From Rhizophagus irregularis (lineage: Eukaryota > Glomeromycota > Glomeromycetes > Glomerales > Glomeraceae), in assembly GCF_026210795.1 (NCBI RefSeq), contig NC_089456.1, positions 312,501 through 376,500 of the forward strand: a stretch of DNA of 64,000 nucleotides, read 5' to 3'. Made by a program: the position numbers and the translations under genes. Position 1 is the stretch's first letter, and each line of letters starts with the position of its first letter. The notes beneath the pieces are model-generated. The model searched no databases, was not told the DNA's origin, and saw only the letters and a program-made list of their open reading frames with translations. Below, in pieces: positions 10,326 to 21,263 of the stretch.

Positions 10326-12588
10326 ATGGATAACGATGACAACAAAAATAATAATAATAAAACCAGCAGCAAACGTTCTTTAGATTTTAATAATTTAAAA
10401 CGCCTAAAACCTACTACTAAATCTAGTACTAGGTCTACTAGATCTACTAGATCGTCAACAAGTATAAATACAGAAGTAATTATTTTAATTTTAAATTATT
10501 ATATATATTTGGTTGTAAATTATTATGATTGTATAAATATACTTATATAATTAATATCTTTTAGATCAACGAACAAAATAATTTGAAAGGTTTTATTTTA
10601 GTTTTTTTTTGAACTTGTGTGAACGAATATCTAAAAATACATTATAATTAACAGATACCAAAGCCAATCATCAAACAATTTCAGACGCTTCACAAATAGA
10701 GACTCCAAAAAAGACAAAAATTGCAAGGTTAGATTTGTTTCGTGATAGAGATATTGATGAGATTATTATCAGTACCAATAAAACTACCAAAGGATCTTCT
10801 CAAGTAATATCAGTTATCAATTTTGTTATTGTTTATATTATTCATTATTAGTTTATTAAATACATTTTATTGTTTTTATCAGGCAATAAATGAATCATCA
10901 ACAATATCCTCTTATATCCCTTTAGTGGTAATTTCTCCTCCTTCCTTCTCTCCTTCTTCTTCTATTAAAACAACGATATCTGATAAAGCAGCATCTGGTA
11001 ATAAGGCAGCATCTGGTAAAATATCCTCTTATATTCCTTCAGTGGTAATTTCTCCTCCTTTTTCAATTAAAACAACGATATCTGATAAAGAAGCGTCTAA
11101 TAAAGTAGCGTCTGATAAAGCATCTGATAAAGCAGCATCTGGTAAAACAGCATCTGGTAAAGCAGCATTCGGTAAAATAACATCTGGCAAAGCATCTGGT
11201 AAAGCAGCATCCAGTTCTAGTAAATCATCATCATCCAGCGTTAAGGCAGTGATTAGTAAAGAATTGCCATTAGATAATAATGTGACAACATCATTATTTA
11301 AAGTAACGGATCAAGGTTAGATATGATATATACTGTTTGTTCATTATTGTTTTGTTAATAAATTATCAAATTGGTTCTTATTATTCTTATTAATGATAAT
11401 TTATAGCAGTTAGTTCTGGTGAATTTGCCAAATTAATACAAATTAATCAAAAAACAGCATCAAAACTCAACACGATTATTAATAATCAAAAAAGGTTTAA
11501 AGCTATGTTAAATGAACAAAAAGACCAGATTTCAAATATAATGTCGGTATTAGATTCTCATCGCAACGTTGAAACTGAAGTCGAGGTTAAAAAAAAGGGT
11601 AAAACGAAAAAGAAAGACAAAAACTCAGATGAATTTTATCACGTAAATATATGATTTAAAGTTATGTATTTCTTTATATTATTTACTAAATATAACAATT
11701 TGTATGTATTAAGAATGCGATTAAAGATCTTTCTTATGAATTATTTCATGAGCATTGATGAGTAACCGACTGATAAATGAAAAATCGCTTTAAAGAAAAA
11801 TTAAAAAATGATGAAACATCTGCCAAAATACTCATGAAGTTGTTCAGAAAAGGAGTTTCGTTCGATTATTTGTGAGATGATAGAATACATTTATAAGTAA
11901 GTAATATTTGTATTATATATTAGTTATTAATTGCCAAATTTATAACAACTTATTTATTTTATTAAATATAGTTACTTGCCGCAAATTGCGTTAAAAAAGA
12001 TTACTACATTAGAAAATTGAAAGAAAGTTTATGGAGTACTTTCGGTATTAATAGAATAATGCCATTCAAAGATAATTTCAGCAAACAACAGATGCGAATA
12101 TAGAAAGCAAGTAAAAACATTTAACAGGTCCATGAAGATTTATACAAACCGAGCGACTCACATGATCTGTCATCTGATATTTATATTTCGTTAATAATTA
12201 AATCAGTTTTTGCATCTAATAAAGAGCATGCCATTTGGGTTCAGTCGGTATTAGAAGTTATATTTGATGAGGAACACCTTTCGTCAAAAATCGATACAGA
12301 CATTGTCGATTAATGGACTGAAAATATAACAGATACAGATGTGGTAAGTACTTAACTGAATTGTATGTAATGTTTTAAATTAAATTACTAGTAATATTAT
12401 ATTTCTTTATTTAGGATTCTGAAGAATGTGAATATGAATCTTCGCCCAAAACACCTATAACACCTATTGACGATGATGATGAAATCATTGAAGTTGATCA
12501 TCGTGTTGATGATGTTTATGATAAACATATGACGGATGATAATCAAGCAGCTGATTTAGAAATTGCTGATTTAGAAGGAGAGCAATAA
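10326..12588 (+). pseudogene. Decayed multi-exon gene of unknown function
   Basis: Start MDNDDNKNNNNKTSSKRSLD. Exons can be followed across introns with good GT..AG borders: after residue 48 (intron 10471-10563), near 10804-10882, 11317-11405 and 11643-11713. The product begins Asn/Lys/Thr-rich, has an Ala-Ser-Gly-Lys repeat region (10985-11240), a short helical segment with KLIQINQKTASKL, a lysine-rich patch, then a more conserved-looking part, and ends in an acidic tail (DDDDEIIEV, stop at 12586). In-frame stops at 11756, 11759, 11771, 11774, 11873, 12101, 12122 and 12311 break it. All are TGA, TAA or TAG that one C-to-T change would produce from CGA, CAA or CAG, and the frame stays open between them. 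I do not recognise the family. A lineage-specific repetitive gene family is my best guess. Confidence 0.7.
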
Positions 12589-12838
12589 AAGTTCACGTGA
12601 CTTTTATAATTTGATATTATTTGTTGTTGTCATTTTTTGTCTTCTAATCTATATGTATTATTCTAGTATGCATTATGTATCAATTGCAATTTAGCAATAT
12701 TATTAATAATATTAATATAATTATTTCGTTTCAGTTCGTAGAAAGATCAATCAAGTGATTCAGTTGTACAAATCATATTCCCACATTGTTATGGTTATGT
12801 CACCAGGGGGTCTTGTGTCTAAACGAGAAGAAATTTAG

Positions 12839-13385
12839 TATAGTTGGGGCACGAACAAATCATCAAGTTGTTTCAAATTGAGATTTTAAAAAATCACGTG
12901 ATATATATAACACTAATTTGCAATTGGTTAAAAATCAAACCATATCGGGAAATGTTTTACTTTATTAATCATCAATATTTTCAAAAATAAAATCTGGAAC
13001 AAATCTTTCACAGCTTTTTTTCTTTTTTTAGCTATTTTTTGACAGTGTTATGCTTGTCTCTTTAGTCGTGCCATGGGAAAAAATTCTATGATCTACATTA
13101 CCTCTCAGCCAGTCATAGTTCTGGCCTAAATTATAGAATTTTGTCAATTTCTGGCTGGAATTAGATGTTTCAAATCCTACTGTTTATTAAGAAAATACCG
13201 AACTTTGCAGGCTAATAACTTTTGATTTAGATCACCAATCAGGATAATCTCAACGTCATTTTGTAGTTTAAGTTAGTAACAATTAAACTATGTTGAGTTA
13301 TTTTAAATATATGCATCCAAAATATTTTTATTAAATTTCTAATTTGGACAATTTTATTTGATGAATTGTTGTGTCCCAAACCGTA
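12839..13385. mobile_element. Tc1/mariner-like non-autonomous element (TA target)
   Basis: The left end is TATAGTTGGGGCACGAACAA, and the inverse of the right end is TACGGTTTGGGACACAACAA. The imperfect TIR is at least 26 bp and is bounded by TA on both sides. An ATCACGTGATAT palindrome lies 50 bases inside the left end. No transposase is encoded in the 0.55 kb. Confidence 0.7.
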
Positions 13386-13607
13386 CATTGATCGCTTAAA
13401 AATCTGCGGCAATCCAATTATAACAAAAGGAATTTACATTAGATAATGTATTTGTATTGATATGTATTTATCATAAATAAATTTACATGTTTTATATAAT
13501 ATATATATTAATAATATACAATAAAATCATTGCTTTACGCATTTTTAATATCAATATACGCGTTTTTATACATTGTATACACGGTTTTAAACTATCATTA
13601 TTTTACT

Positions 13608-14878
13608 AGGACCCCGAATAATACTGATATAACTCACAAACGGGTTTGTGTAGAGTTTATATGAAATTACTTTTTAAACCCATAAATTGAGTTTGCGTAG
13701 ATCGGTCAATTTTGGAATAACTCACATATCACGTTTGCGTAGAGTTTATAAATATATTGCATTATATGTTGATCAATTGTATAATATTGATAAAAATTAA
13801 GTTGCGCAAAACCATTAAGGATGGGTCCGTAATATATTTATGAAATTTGCAATATTACGGATTTTGGTAATTAATTGTATATAGTAACAAAATGTAATGC
13901 ATTTCGCATTATTTTAATATTTTTTAATAAAAAAAAAGTGCGAAATGCACTACTTTAACAAAAAATGGTGAATTTCGCACCATTTTATTAACATTTTAAT
14001 AGAAAAAAGTGCGAAACGCACAATTTTAATAAATAATTGGTGAGTTTCGCACCATTTAATTAATATTTTAATATAAAAAAGTGCGAAACGTACCATTTTA
14101 TTAATATTTTAATAGAAAAAGTGCGAAACACACCATTTTATTAATAATTTAATAGAAAAGTGCGAAACACACCATTTTAACAAAAAAATCGGGAGTTTCG
14201 CACATTTTATTAATATTTTAATATAAAAAAGTGCAAAACGCACCATTTTAACAAAAAAATGGAGAGTTTCGCACCATTTTATTAATATTTTAATATAAAA
14301 AAGTGCGAAACGTACCATTTTGACAAATAAATGGAGAGTTTCGCACCATTTTATTAATATTTTAATATAAAAAAGTGCGAAACGCACCATTTTGACAAAT
14401 AAATGGAGAGTTTTGCACCATTTTATTAATATTTTAATATAAAAAAGTGCGAAACGCACCATTTTGACAAATAAATGGAGAGTTTCGCACCATTTTATTA
14501 ATATTTTATTATAAAAAAGTGCGAAACGCACTATTTTAACAAATAAATGGTGAGTTTCGCATGATATTATTAATATTTTAATAGAAAAAGTGCGAAATGC
14601 ACCATTTTAACAAATAAATGGTGATTTTCGCACAATTTTATTAATATTTTAATAGAAAAAAGTGCGAAACACACTATTTTAATATAAAATGGTGAGGTTT
14701 GCATGATTTTATTAATATTTTAATAGAAAAAATGTGAAATGAATTATATTAGTAACAAAAATTTTTTTGAACTAAGATTTGGATTTGCATAGCATTACTA
14801 TGAAAAAAAAGTTGCGTAGAGTTAATAGTAAATGCATGCCGATCATTTGTGAGTTATATTAGTATTATTCAGGGTCCT
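13608..14878. mobile_element. hAT-like element filled with GTGCGAAAC hairpin repeats (8-bp TSD)
   Basis: The TIRs are AGGACCC(C)GAATAATACT, and the TSD ATTTTACT lies at 13600-13607 and 14879-14886. The next 15 bases of both arms also pair (GATATAACTCACAAA). From 13895 to 14750 the interior is a tandem array of about 70-bp units, each containing GTGCGAAACGCACC and its complement separated by ATTAATATTTTAATA, so every unit is a hairpin. A 140-residue reading frame on the minus strand (14109-14531) is a translation of this repeat and not a gene. Confidence 0.92.
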
Positions 14879-15618
14879 ATTTTACTGTATGTTATTTTAC
14901 ATTTAAATTGGTGTTGTTTTACACATTTTTCAACGTTTTTAGGTGGCGTTGATTGACAAAGGGTTTGTTTTTCTACATTTTTTGGTGTTGAGTAACACAT
15001 GGCATTTTTAACACTTTATACATCTGTTTAAAACTTGCTGATAAAAAAGGAACTAAACATATCAATCGTAATTTGTGATAACAAAAAAAAATTGAAAATT
15101 TATTATGAATAAAATGAATAAAAATTATTTCACATCAAGAAAAAAAAATCAATTTAAATAAACCTTTAAAAAAATGCGGTTTTGTAAAATTTGCAAAAAA
15201 AAAAAAATACCTGCAAAACTCAATACGATTTGTTATGTACATAATATTGCTGAACGTTTAACACAAGACTTTACTGTGAAAGAAATTACTGGTATTACAA
15301 GAATTAAAGATGATGATCCAACTAAAGTTATTTATCTAAAGATCAAAGCCTTTATTCTGTCTGATTAAAATATTAAATCCAAAATTGAAGATTTTGAAAA
15401 TAGACAAATCGTTATAATCAAAGGAAAATTTATAGAATGCGATGGATGGTATACCGTATGTATTTCATATTTTATTATGTAAAAAAAAAAAATCGTAATA
15501 AGCTAAAAAATATATATTTTTTATATATATAAATATATATATGTTTTTTTTCTCAAATGATAAGGTAAATGCCATTTCGATCAAGTCATTACCAATTCTG
15601 GATTTTAATGATATCGGG

Positions 15619-16438
15619 TAGAGCTCCGAACAGGTCAGCCAAATTCAGGTAACCTGACCTGACCTGACCTGAAATTCAGGTCAGGTATGAGATTTTTAAA
15701 AAAAATTCAGGTCAGGTATAAAGATTGACCTGCCCTGATTGACCTGTTAACCTGTTGACCTGAAACTATTGATTCTACTATATAATAAAAGTGAGTTGCA
15801 GATTGATTTTATATAATAAAAGTGAGTTGCAGTATTGCGATTCACTTTTTTATATAGAATCTATATAAAAAAGTGAATCGCAATATCGCAACTCACTTTT
15901 TTTATATAGAATCTATATAAAAAAGTGAATCGCAATACTGCAACTCACTTTTTTTATACAAAATCAATATAAAAAAGTGAATTGCAGTATTGGGATTCAC
16001 TTTTTTATATAATTTTAATATAAAAATGTTGAATCGTAATATTTGAAAAAAACGTTGCAAAAACGTTTTTCTTTTTTCTAATATTATATTAAAAAAATGT
16101 TTCGTAACGTTTTTTTTTTGATATTTCAATAATAATGTTGTGAAAACATTTTTTTCATAATGTTATATTAAAAAAAATGTTTTGCAATATTTTTTTTCAA
16201 TATTTTAATAAAAAACGTTGCAAAAATGTTTTTTTTTCATAATATTATATTAAAAAAAAAAAGTTTTGTACTGTTTTTTTTAATACTTTAATAAAAATAA
16301 TCCTGAAATTTTTCAGGTTTCAGGTCAGGTCAAGTCAAACAGACAACCTGATATAACCTGACCTGACCTGACCTGAAAAAAAATTTCAGGTCAGGTTTAT
16401 CAATTAACCTGACCTGATCTGACCCATTTGGAGCTCTA
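15619..16438 (+). mobile_element. TAGAGCTCC element with hairpin cargo, copy 1 (8-bp TSD)
   Basis: The TIR is TAGAGCTCC followed by AACAGGTCAG/CTGACC-rich subterminal repeats. The TSD ATATCGGG flanks it at 15611-15618 and 16439-16446. Inside are about 55-bp hairpin units (AAAGTGAATCGCAATA with TGCAACTCACTTTTT), then CGTTGCAAAACGTTTT hairpins. No protein is encoded. It sits in the decayed gene at 15174-17716. Confidence 0.93.
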
Positions 16439-16509
16439 ATATCGGGTTAACGTAATACTAATAGGATTAACTACTAAGTCAGTCATGAATATTAACGGTT
16501 ATTTGACCC

Positions 16510-17235
16510 TAGAGCTCCAAATGGGTCAGGTCAGGTCAAGTTATATCAGGTTGTCTGTTTGATTTGACCTGACCTGAAACCTGAAAAATTTCAGGACTAT
16601 TTTTATTAAAGTATTGAAAAAAAACGGTACAAAACTTTTTTTTTTTAATATAATATTATGAAAAAAAATGTTTTTGCAACGTTTTTTATTAAAATATTGA
16701 AAAAAAATATTGCAAAACGTTTTTTTTAATATAACATTATGAAAAAAATGTTTTCACAACGTTATTATTGAAATATCAAAAAAAAAACGTTACGAAACAT
16801 TTTTTAATATAATATTATGAAAAAACGTTTTCACAACGTTTTTTTTCAAAATATTGCGATTCAACATTTTTATATTAAAATCATATAAAAAAGTGAATCC
16901 CAATACTGCAATTTACTTTTATTATATAAAATCAATATAAAAAAGTGAGTTGCGGTATTGAGATTCACTTTTTTATATTGATTTTGTATAAAAAAAGTGA
17001 GTTGTGATATTGCGATTCACTTTTTTATATTGATTTTATATAAAAAAAGTGAGTTGCGGTATTGCGATTCACTTTTTTATATAGTAGAATCAATAGTTTC
17101 AGGTCAACAGGTCAATCAGGTCAGGTCAATCTTCATACCTGACCTTAATTTTTTTAAAAAATCTCATACCTGACCTGAATTTCAGGTCAGGTCAGATCAG
17201 GTTACCTGAATTTGGCTGACCTGTTCGGAGCTCTA
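16510..17235 (-). mobile_element. TAGAGCTCC element, copy 2 in opposite orientation
   Basis: Termini and interior are those of the element at 15619-16438 in reverse. The flanking octamers are TTTGACCC and TTTGACTC (7 of 8 identical). Only 71 bp of host gene separate the two copies, so 15619-17235 forms an inverted repeat with arms of about 0.75 kb. Internal hairpin units differ in number and order between the two copies, so they are separate insertions or have diverged since. Confidence 0.92.
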
Positions 17236-17716
17236 TTTGACTCTCAATTTCTACATAGAAGAAAGCTTAGAAAATCTTGAACCGACTGAATTCTGGGTTG
17301 AAGCTAGACATGATCCTAACAATAGATATTTGGCCAATAAAACAAATTCAATTAACTAAAATATACGTTCAACAACTGCGATCTTAGTAGGTGTGATATA
17401 CTGACTATCTTCCACTGGTTATTAATGAGATTACATAAGAAGAAACCACTGAAGGAAAACATGTACTACCAAAATAACAACACCTCTCAACAATTCCCAA
17501 ATTTTCCTTAGATGAATCAACAAGTATCTAATAATAATAGATCTTACCATCCTTCTTGAGATGCGATGTCAAGGCGAAGAGGATGGATAAACCATCCTCA
17601 CTCAAATGGAATCAACTAATACCCAGAATCTATCTGCTGCTTTAGAAGTGAACCCTATTCCCACTAATATGAACCAGATTCCTAATAATGAAATTTCGGA
17701 AGAAAATGATAATTGA

Positions 17717-18834
17717 ATATTATCAATATTTTCTTTTTTTTTTCTCTTAACCCTTTTTTTCTTCCCTTTTTCAAATTTCATTCAAACAATACATCCTTAA
17801 TCAATTATTACTAAAATAAAAATAAATCAATCTATTCTGATATTTTCTGATATATTAATTTATTCTAAATAAACCATAAACTTTTTTTTCTAGTACAAAT
17901 TAAAAACAATTCAATAAAATTTCATTTTCAAAAGAAAGAAAAAATACTTTTCCCATGAATACTAAATAACGTAAAAATACTCTGTGTAACTAAAACTCGT
18001 ATATATGGATTATCTCATTGTATAGTATGAAACACCGAAAATGTCCAACAAACAAAAAAATGGTGGCTAATCTAAAAAATATACTGGCTAGTTTAGTAGC
18101 AATTCAAAGTTACTATTAAATTATATCACGTGATATAAATTGATATTTTAAATTTGCCCCGCTTAAAAATTTTTTGTTGTATGTAGTATAACAGAAATTT
18201 GATTATCAATAAGAATTCTGTTCGGCTAAATCAAATTTCATACGAAACAACTTCATCTAACCTTGCTCACGCAAATATAAAGGGATTTTTTGTAAGAAAA
18301 AGACCCAAGTTTCATTAATATTTTGGCCTTTAAAGGGTATAAAACTAATATACTGACTTTGTATAACATATTTGTAATTCTAAAGTTCTTCCTAGTTAAA
18401 TTTGATGGAAGTCTGTATTATTATATTAGAAAACCATCTATTATTAAAAAAACTTAAAAGGCCATATTAAGAAACAGAAAAACCAGGAGTACTTTGAAAT
18501 GCAAATGGTCAAATATGACGTATTTATAAATAACCAAAGTCATATATTAAAAAACTTTTCTAAATATTTTTAAAGAAGCATTGAATTTTTTACAGTTTTA
18601 AGAACATGCTGCTAATATAATAGTTCTTTTTTTCTACTATTATCTAGTGTTCATTTTTCTTATAAAATATAAGTGAAAGTAAAGAAAAATAAATAAATAT
18701 ATTTTATTAAAAATCACGATTTATATACAAAATTGTAATTATCAAGGACAAATGACATTCAACCAATGATATCTCCACCTCTAGGTAATACCTAAACAAT
18801 AGATTGATAACTATACTCCAAAATTCTTTTCAGA
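17717..18834. other. Intergenic region upstream of the MFS gene
   Basis: AT-rich, with no coding exon detected. The clearest site is an 18-bp palindrome at 18121. Poly(T)/poly(A) tracts near 17720-17770 and 18700 are typical of this genome. No TIR element was found. Confidence 0.4.
18121..18138. promoter_or_regulatory. 18-bp perfect palindrome with a CACGTG E-box
   Basis: TTATATCACGTGATATAA reads the same on both strands and contains CACGTG, the core bound by fungal bHLH factors such as Cbf1 and Pho4. It lies about 700 bp upstream of the transporter start. Similar TCACGTGA octamers occur inside several transposons in the window, so it may be either a regulatory site or a transposon relic. 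Confidence 0.4.
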
Positions 18835-20812
18835 ATGAACGCGTTTAAGAAGTGGCAGACTTTGTATATCCCCAGACGTTTAATTGTACTTGGTCTCTGT
18901 GCTCTCGCTATTTTAATTAATTATGCAGGTTAAAGATTAATATATCTAAATACTATGAATCAAACATGATATTCATAGCTTATTTACTCCAAAAGATCGA
19001 TCTAATATAGCTGTTGCCATTGTTTATATGGCCAAAGAATTTGGCTGGTCTTCCACGACTCAGGGACTAGTGTTATCTTCATTCTTCGTAGGTTACTTAA
19101 CAACTCAAGTTTTGGGAGGAGCGCTTGCGGATAAGTTCGGCGGTAAATGGGTGCTTGGAGTGGGTGAGTATTCTGAAGAACACTTTAATTGAGCAAGGAT
19201 GATTTGTTAGTTAAAATATTCTTCTTGGTGTCACGGGTTTACGGTAGATAAAAAATAAACTCGATAAACGGAACCTATCCTTTTTTTATCGGCACTTAGC
19301 TGCTGTTGGTTGGACAACTTTTACCTTACTTACGCCCAGTGCTGCCAAGTTAGGTTTGAATTACCTCCTATCGTGCCGAATTCTACTTGGCATTGCCGAG
19401 GGTGCTTGTTTCCCATCCGTTCATTCCTTAATTGCGTCTTGGGCTCCACTAGAAGAACGTTCTCGTGCTGTTGCAATTATAACGAGTTCAAATCACTTTG
19501 GCTCTATAATTGCTTTTCCTGTATCCACATGGTTAGGGTCCGGTCCTTGGGGGTGGGAAAGTATTTTTTGGGTGTTTGGGACTGTTGGGGTTATATGGTC
19601 ATTAATATGGCAAATCTATGGCGGAAGCGACCCGAGCACATACCCGGGAATTTCAAAAGAAGAATTGGATTTAATTTTAAAAGATAATCACAAAGAAAGT
19701 AGATCTTATTACTCTAGTTTACCTACTGATGAAGAAGAAGCGATGAATAGAAGTAGTGAAGATGTTATTAATGTTGCTGATGGTGATGACGATGACGATG
19801 TAATTTCTGAAGAAATTGATGAATCTTTTACAGCCATAAAAAATTCAAATCCTTCGCATATTCCATGGAGGTTAATTTTTTCTAGACGGGAAGTGTGGGC
19901 TATAATAAGTAAAATTTTTTTAAAAAAAATAACGTGTTTTTGTTATTTTTATTCTTATTCTTATTTTTAATTTTTATGTATCAAAATTTCCCTTAAAGTC
20001 GCTTACGTTTGCCATTCTGGAGGTTTCTTCATGCTGCTTAATTGGCTTCCTACTTATTACTTGGATCATTTCGGAGTTGATATAAAATATTTAGGATATT
20101 TTACAGGTAAATATTACATATGTAATATGAACAAAAACATAATAATAATATTTTTTTTTTTTATGTGTTGTACCCGCCAGTTCTTCCTTATATTGCTCAA
20201 GGAGTATCTGGATTTTTTGTTGGTATACTTGCTGATTATGTTATAAACAGACTTAAAGTTCGTGTTATTATTATAAGGCGAATTGCTCAGATCATTGGTA
20301 GTTGTGGCATTGCCATATTCCTTTTATTAGTAAGTAAACAAGTATTATTTTAGAGTTTGGCATAAAATATTTGTTTATTTATTTGTATTCCATACAAAAG
20401 GCGACACATGTAGCAAAGACTCCATTACAAGGAATTATCCTTATAACTATCGGAAATGGATTAAATTCCTTTACACTTGCAGGTTTAACCGTTTCCCAGG
20501 TGAAGAATATAGCCTGCATTTTAGTAAAGTTCACGGGTCAATATAATTTAACAAACAAACATTCTTTAATTTTATGTACGTTAAAAAAAATTATAAAAGT
20601 TGGATATTGCTCCACGATACAGTGGCTTAATTTTTGGTCTTGGCAATTCTCTAGGAATGATCCCAGTCATTGTAGGTTTGACATTAACGGGATGGGTCTT
20701 GGATTCTACAGGGAAAAACTGGAATATTATATGGAATACTGCCTCAGCTTTGTATTTTACAGGCGCTTTTGCATTTTCAATTTTGGCCGGAGAAAAAGTT
20801 GTTATTGAGTAA
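18835..20812 (+). CDS. MFS transporter, SLC17 (anion:cation symporter) type
   Basis: Seven exons (18835-18928, 18996-19163, 19300-19908, 19999-20106, 20181-20329, 20401-20499, 20600-20812) join in frame to give 479 residues. The start MNAFKKWQTLYIPRRL precedes the first membrane helix. Family signatures visible are DRSNIAVAI after helix 1, the RILLGIAEGACFPS block in exon 3, WAPLEERSRA after it, and LNWLPTYYLDHFG in exon 4. These match the SLC17 group (sialin, vesicular and phosphate transporters, plant PHT4), which move organic anions or phosphate with H+ or Na+. The substrate cannot be read from sequence. The central cytoplasmic loop is long and very acidic (residues about 210-260, including DGDDDDDV). 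It converges with the myosin gene, 451 bp away. Confidence 0.9.
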
Positions 20813-21263
20813 AAACAGTATTGCTATTGTAAAATGTTTTAATGCTTATAATGTAAAATACAATAAATATATAAATAAAAACTTTACATCAGTTGCAGAC
20901 AAATGCCTCAGTAAAAATCTTTCAGAAAGCTTATGCTAAGGTTTTAAAAACCTACTAAGATTCAAAATAGGTACAATAAACAGGACTTATTTACAATCTA
21001 AGTTTTGATTAATGTATTTTCCTCATTGTTTATTTTATTATTATAATAAAATTTTAAATGAATAATTTAATAATTTAAAGTATTTTTGTTTTATCATAAA
21101 TAAATTCATAACACTTTATAGTACTTACCTTATTAATTTATAACTATAATATAGATTATTAAAATTTCAACCAATAATTTATCTAAGACGTATTTAAAGG
21201 TTCTCATATATTATACAAAAACTACTTCGTGATATTGACGATATTGGTCGACTGTATATTTAT
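20813..21263. other. Convergent intergenic region
   Basis: AT-rich spacer between the 3' ends of the transporter and myosin genes. It presumably holds both 3' UTRs and polyadenylation signals; AATAAATATATAAATAAAAA near 20860 is a plausible A-rich signal for the transporter. Confidence 0.4.

Larger units (their letters stand above)
15174..17716 (+). pseudogene. Decayed gene of unknown function interrupted by two transposons
   Basis: It begins MRFCKICKKKKIPAKLN and continues through ITRIKDDDPTKVIYLKIKAF and a segment with GKFIECDGWYTV. After an intron (about 15457-15564) comes NAISIKSLPILDFNDIG, where the transposon at 15619 entered. Between the two transposons 70 bp of the gene remain. After 17236 it resumes as LTLNFYIEESLENLEPTEF and runs, with stops, to NQIPNNEISEENDN and TGA at 17714. 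Stops at 15366, 17357 and at least seven later ones are TAA or TGA compatible with C-to-T changes of CAA or CGA. Removing each insert with one copy of its TSD rejoins the gene. I do not recognise the family, and function is unknown. Confidence 0.65.

Noticed and set aside
14109-14531. 140-residue minus-strand reading frame
   Set aside because: It is a translation of the GTGCGAAAC hairpin array and repeats every 23-24 residues; there is no independent coding signal.
13895-14750. Regularly spaced repeats resembling a CRISPR array
   Set aside because: The spacers are themselves repeated, the units are self-complementary tandem hairpins inside a TIR element with its own 8-bp duplication, and the genome is eukaryotic.
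10326-17716. Reassigned stop codons (alternative genetic code)
   Set aside because: The neighbouring intact genes (myosin, fimbrin, RBR ligase, MPP) use all three stops normally and have no internal stops.
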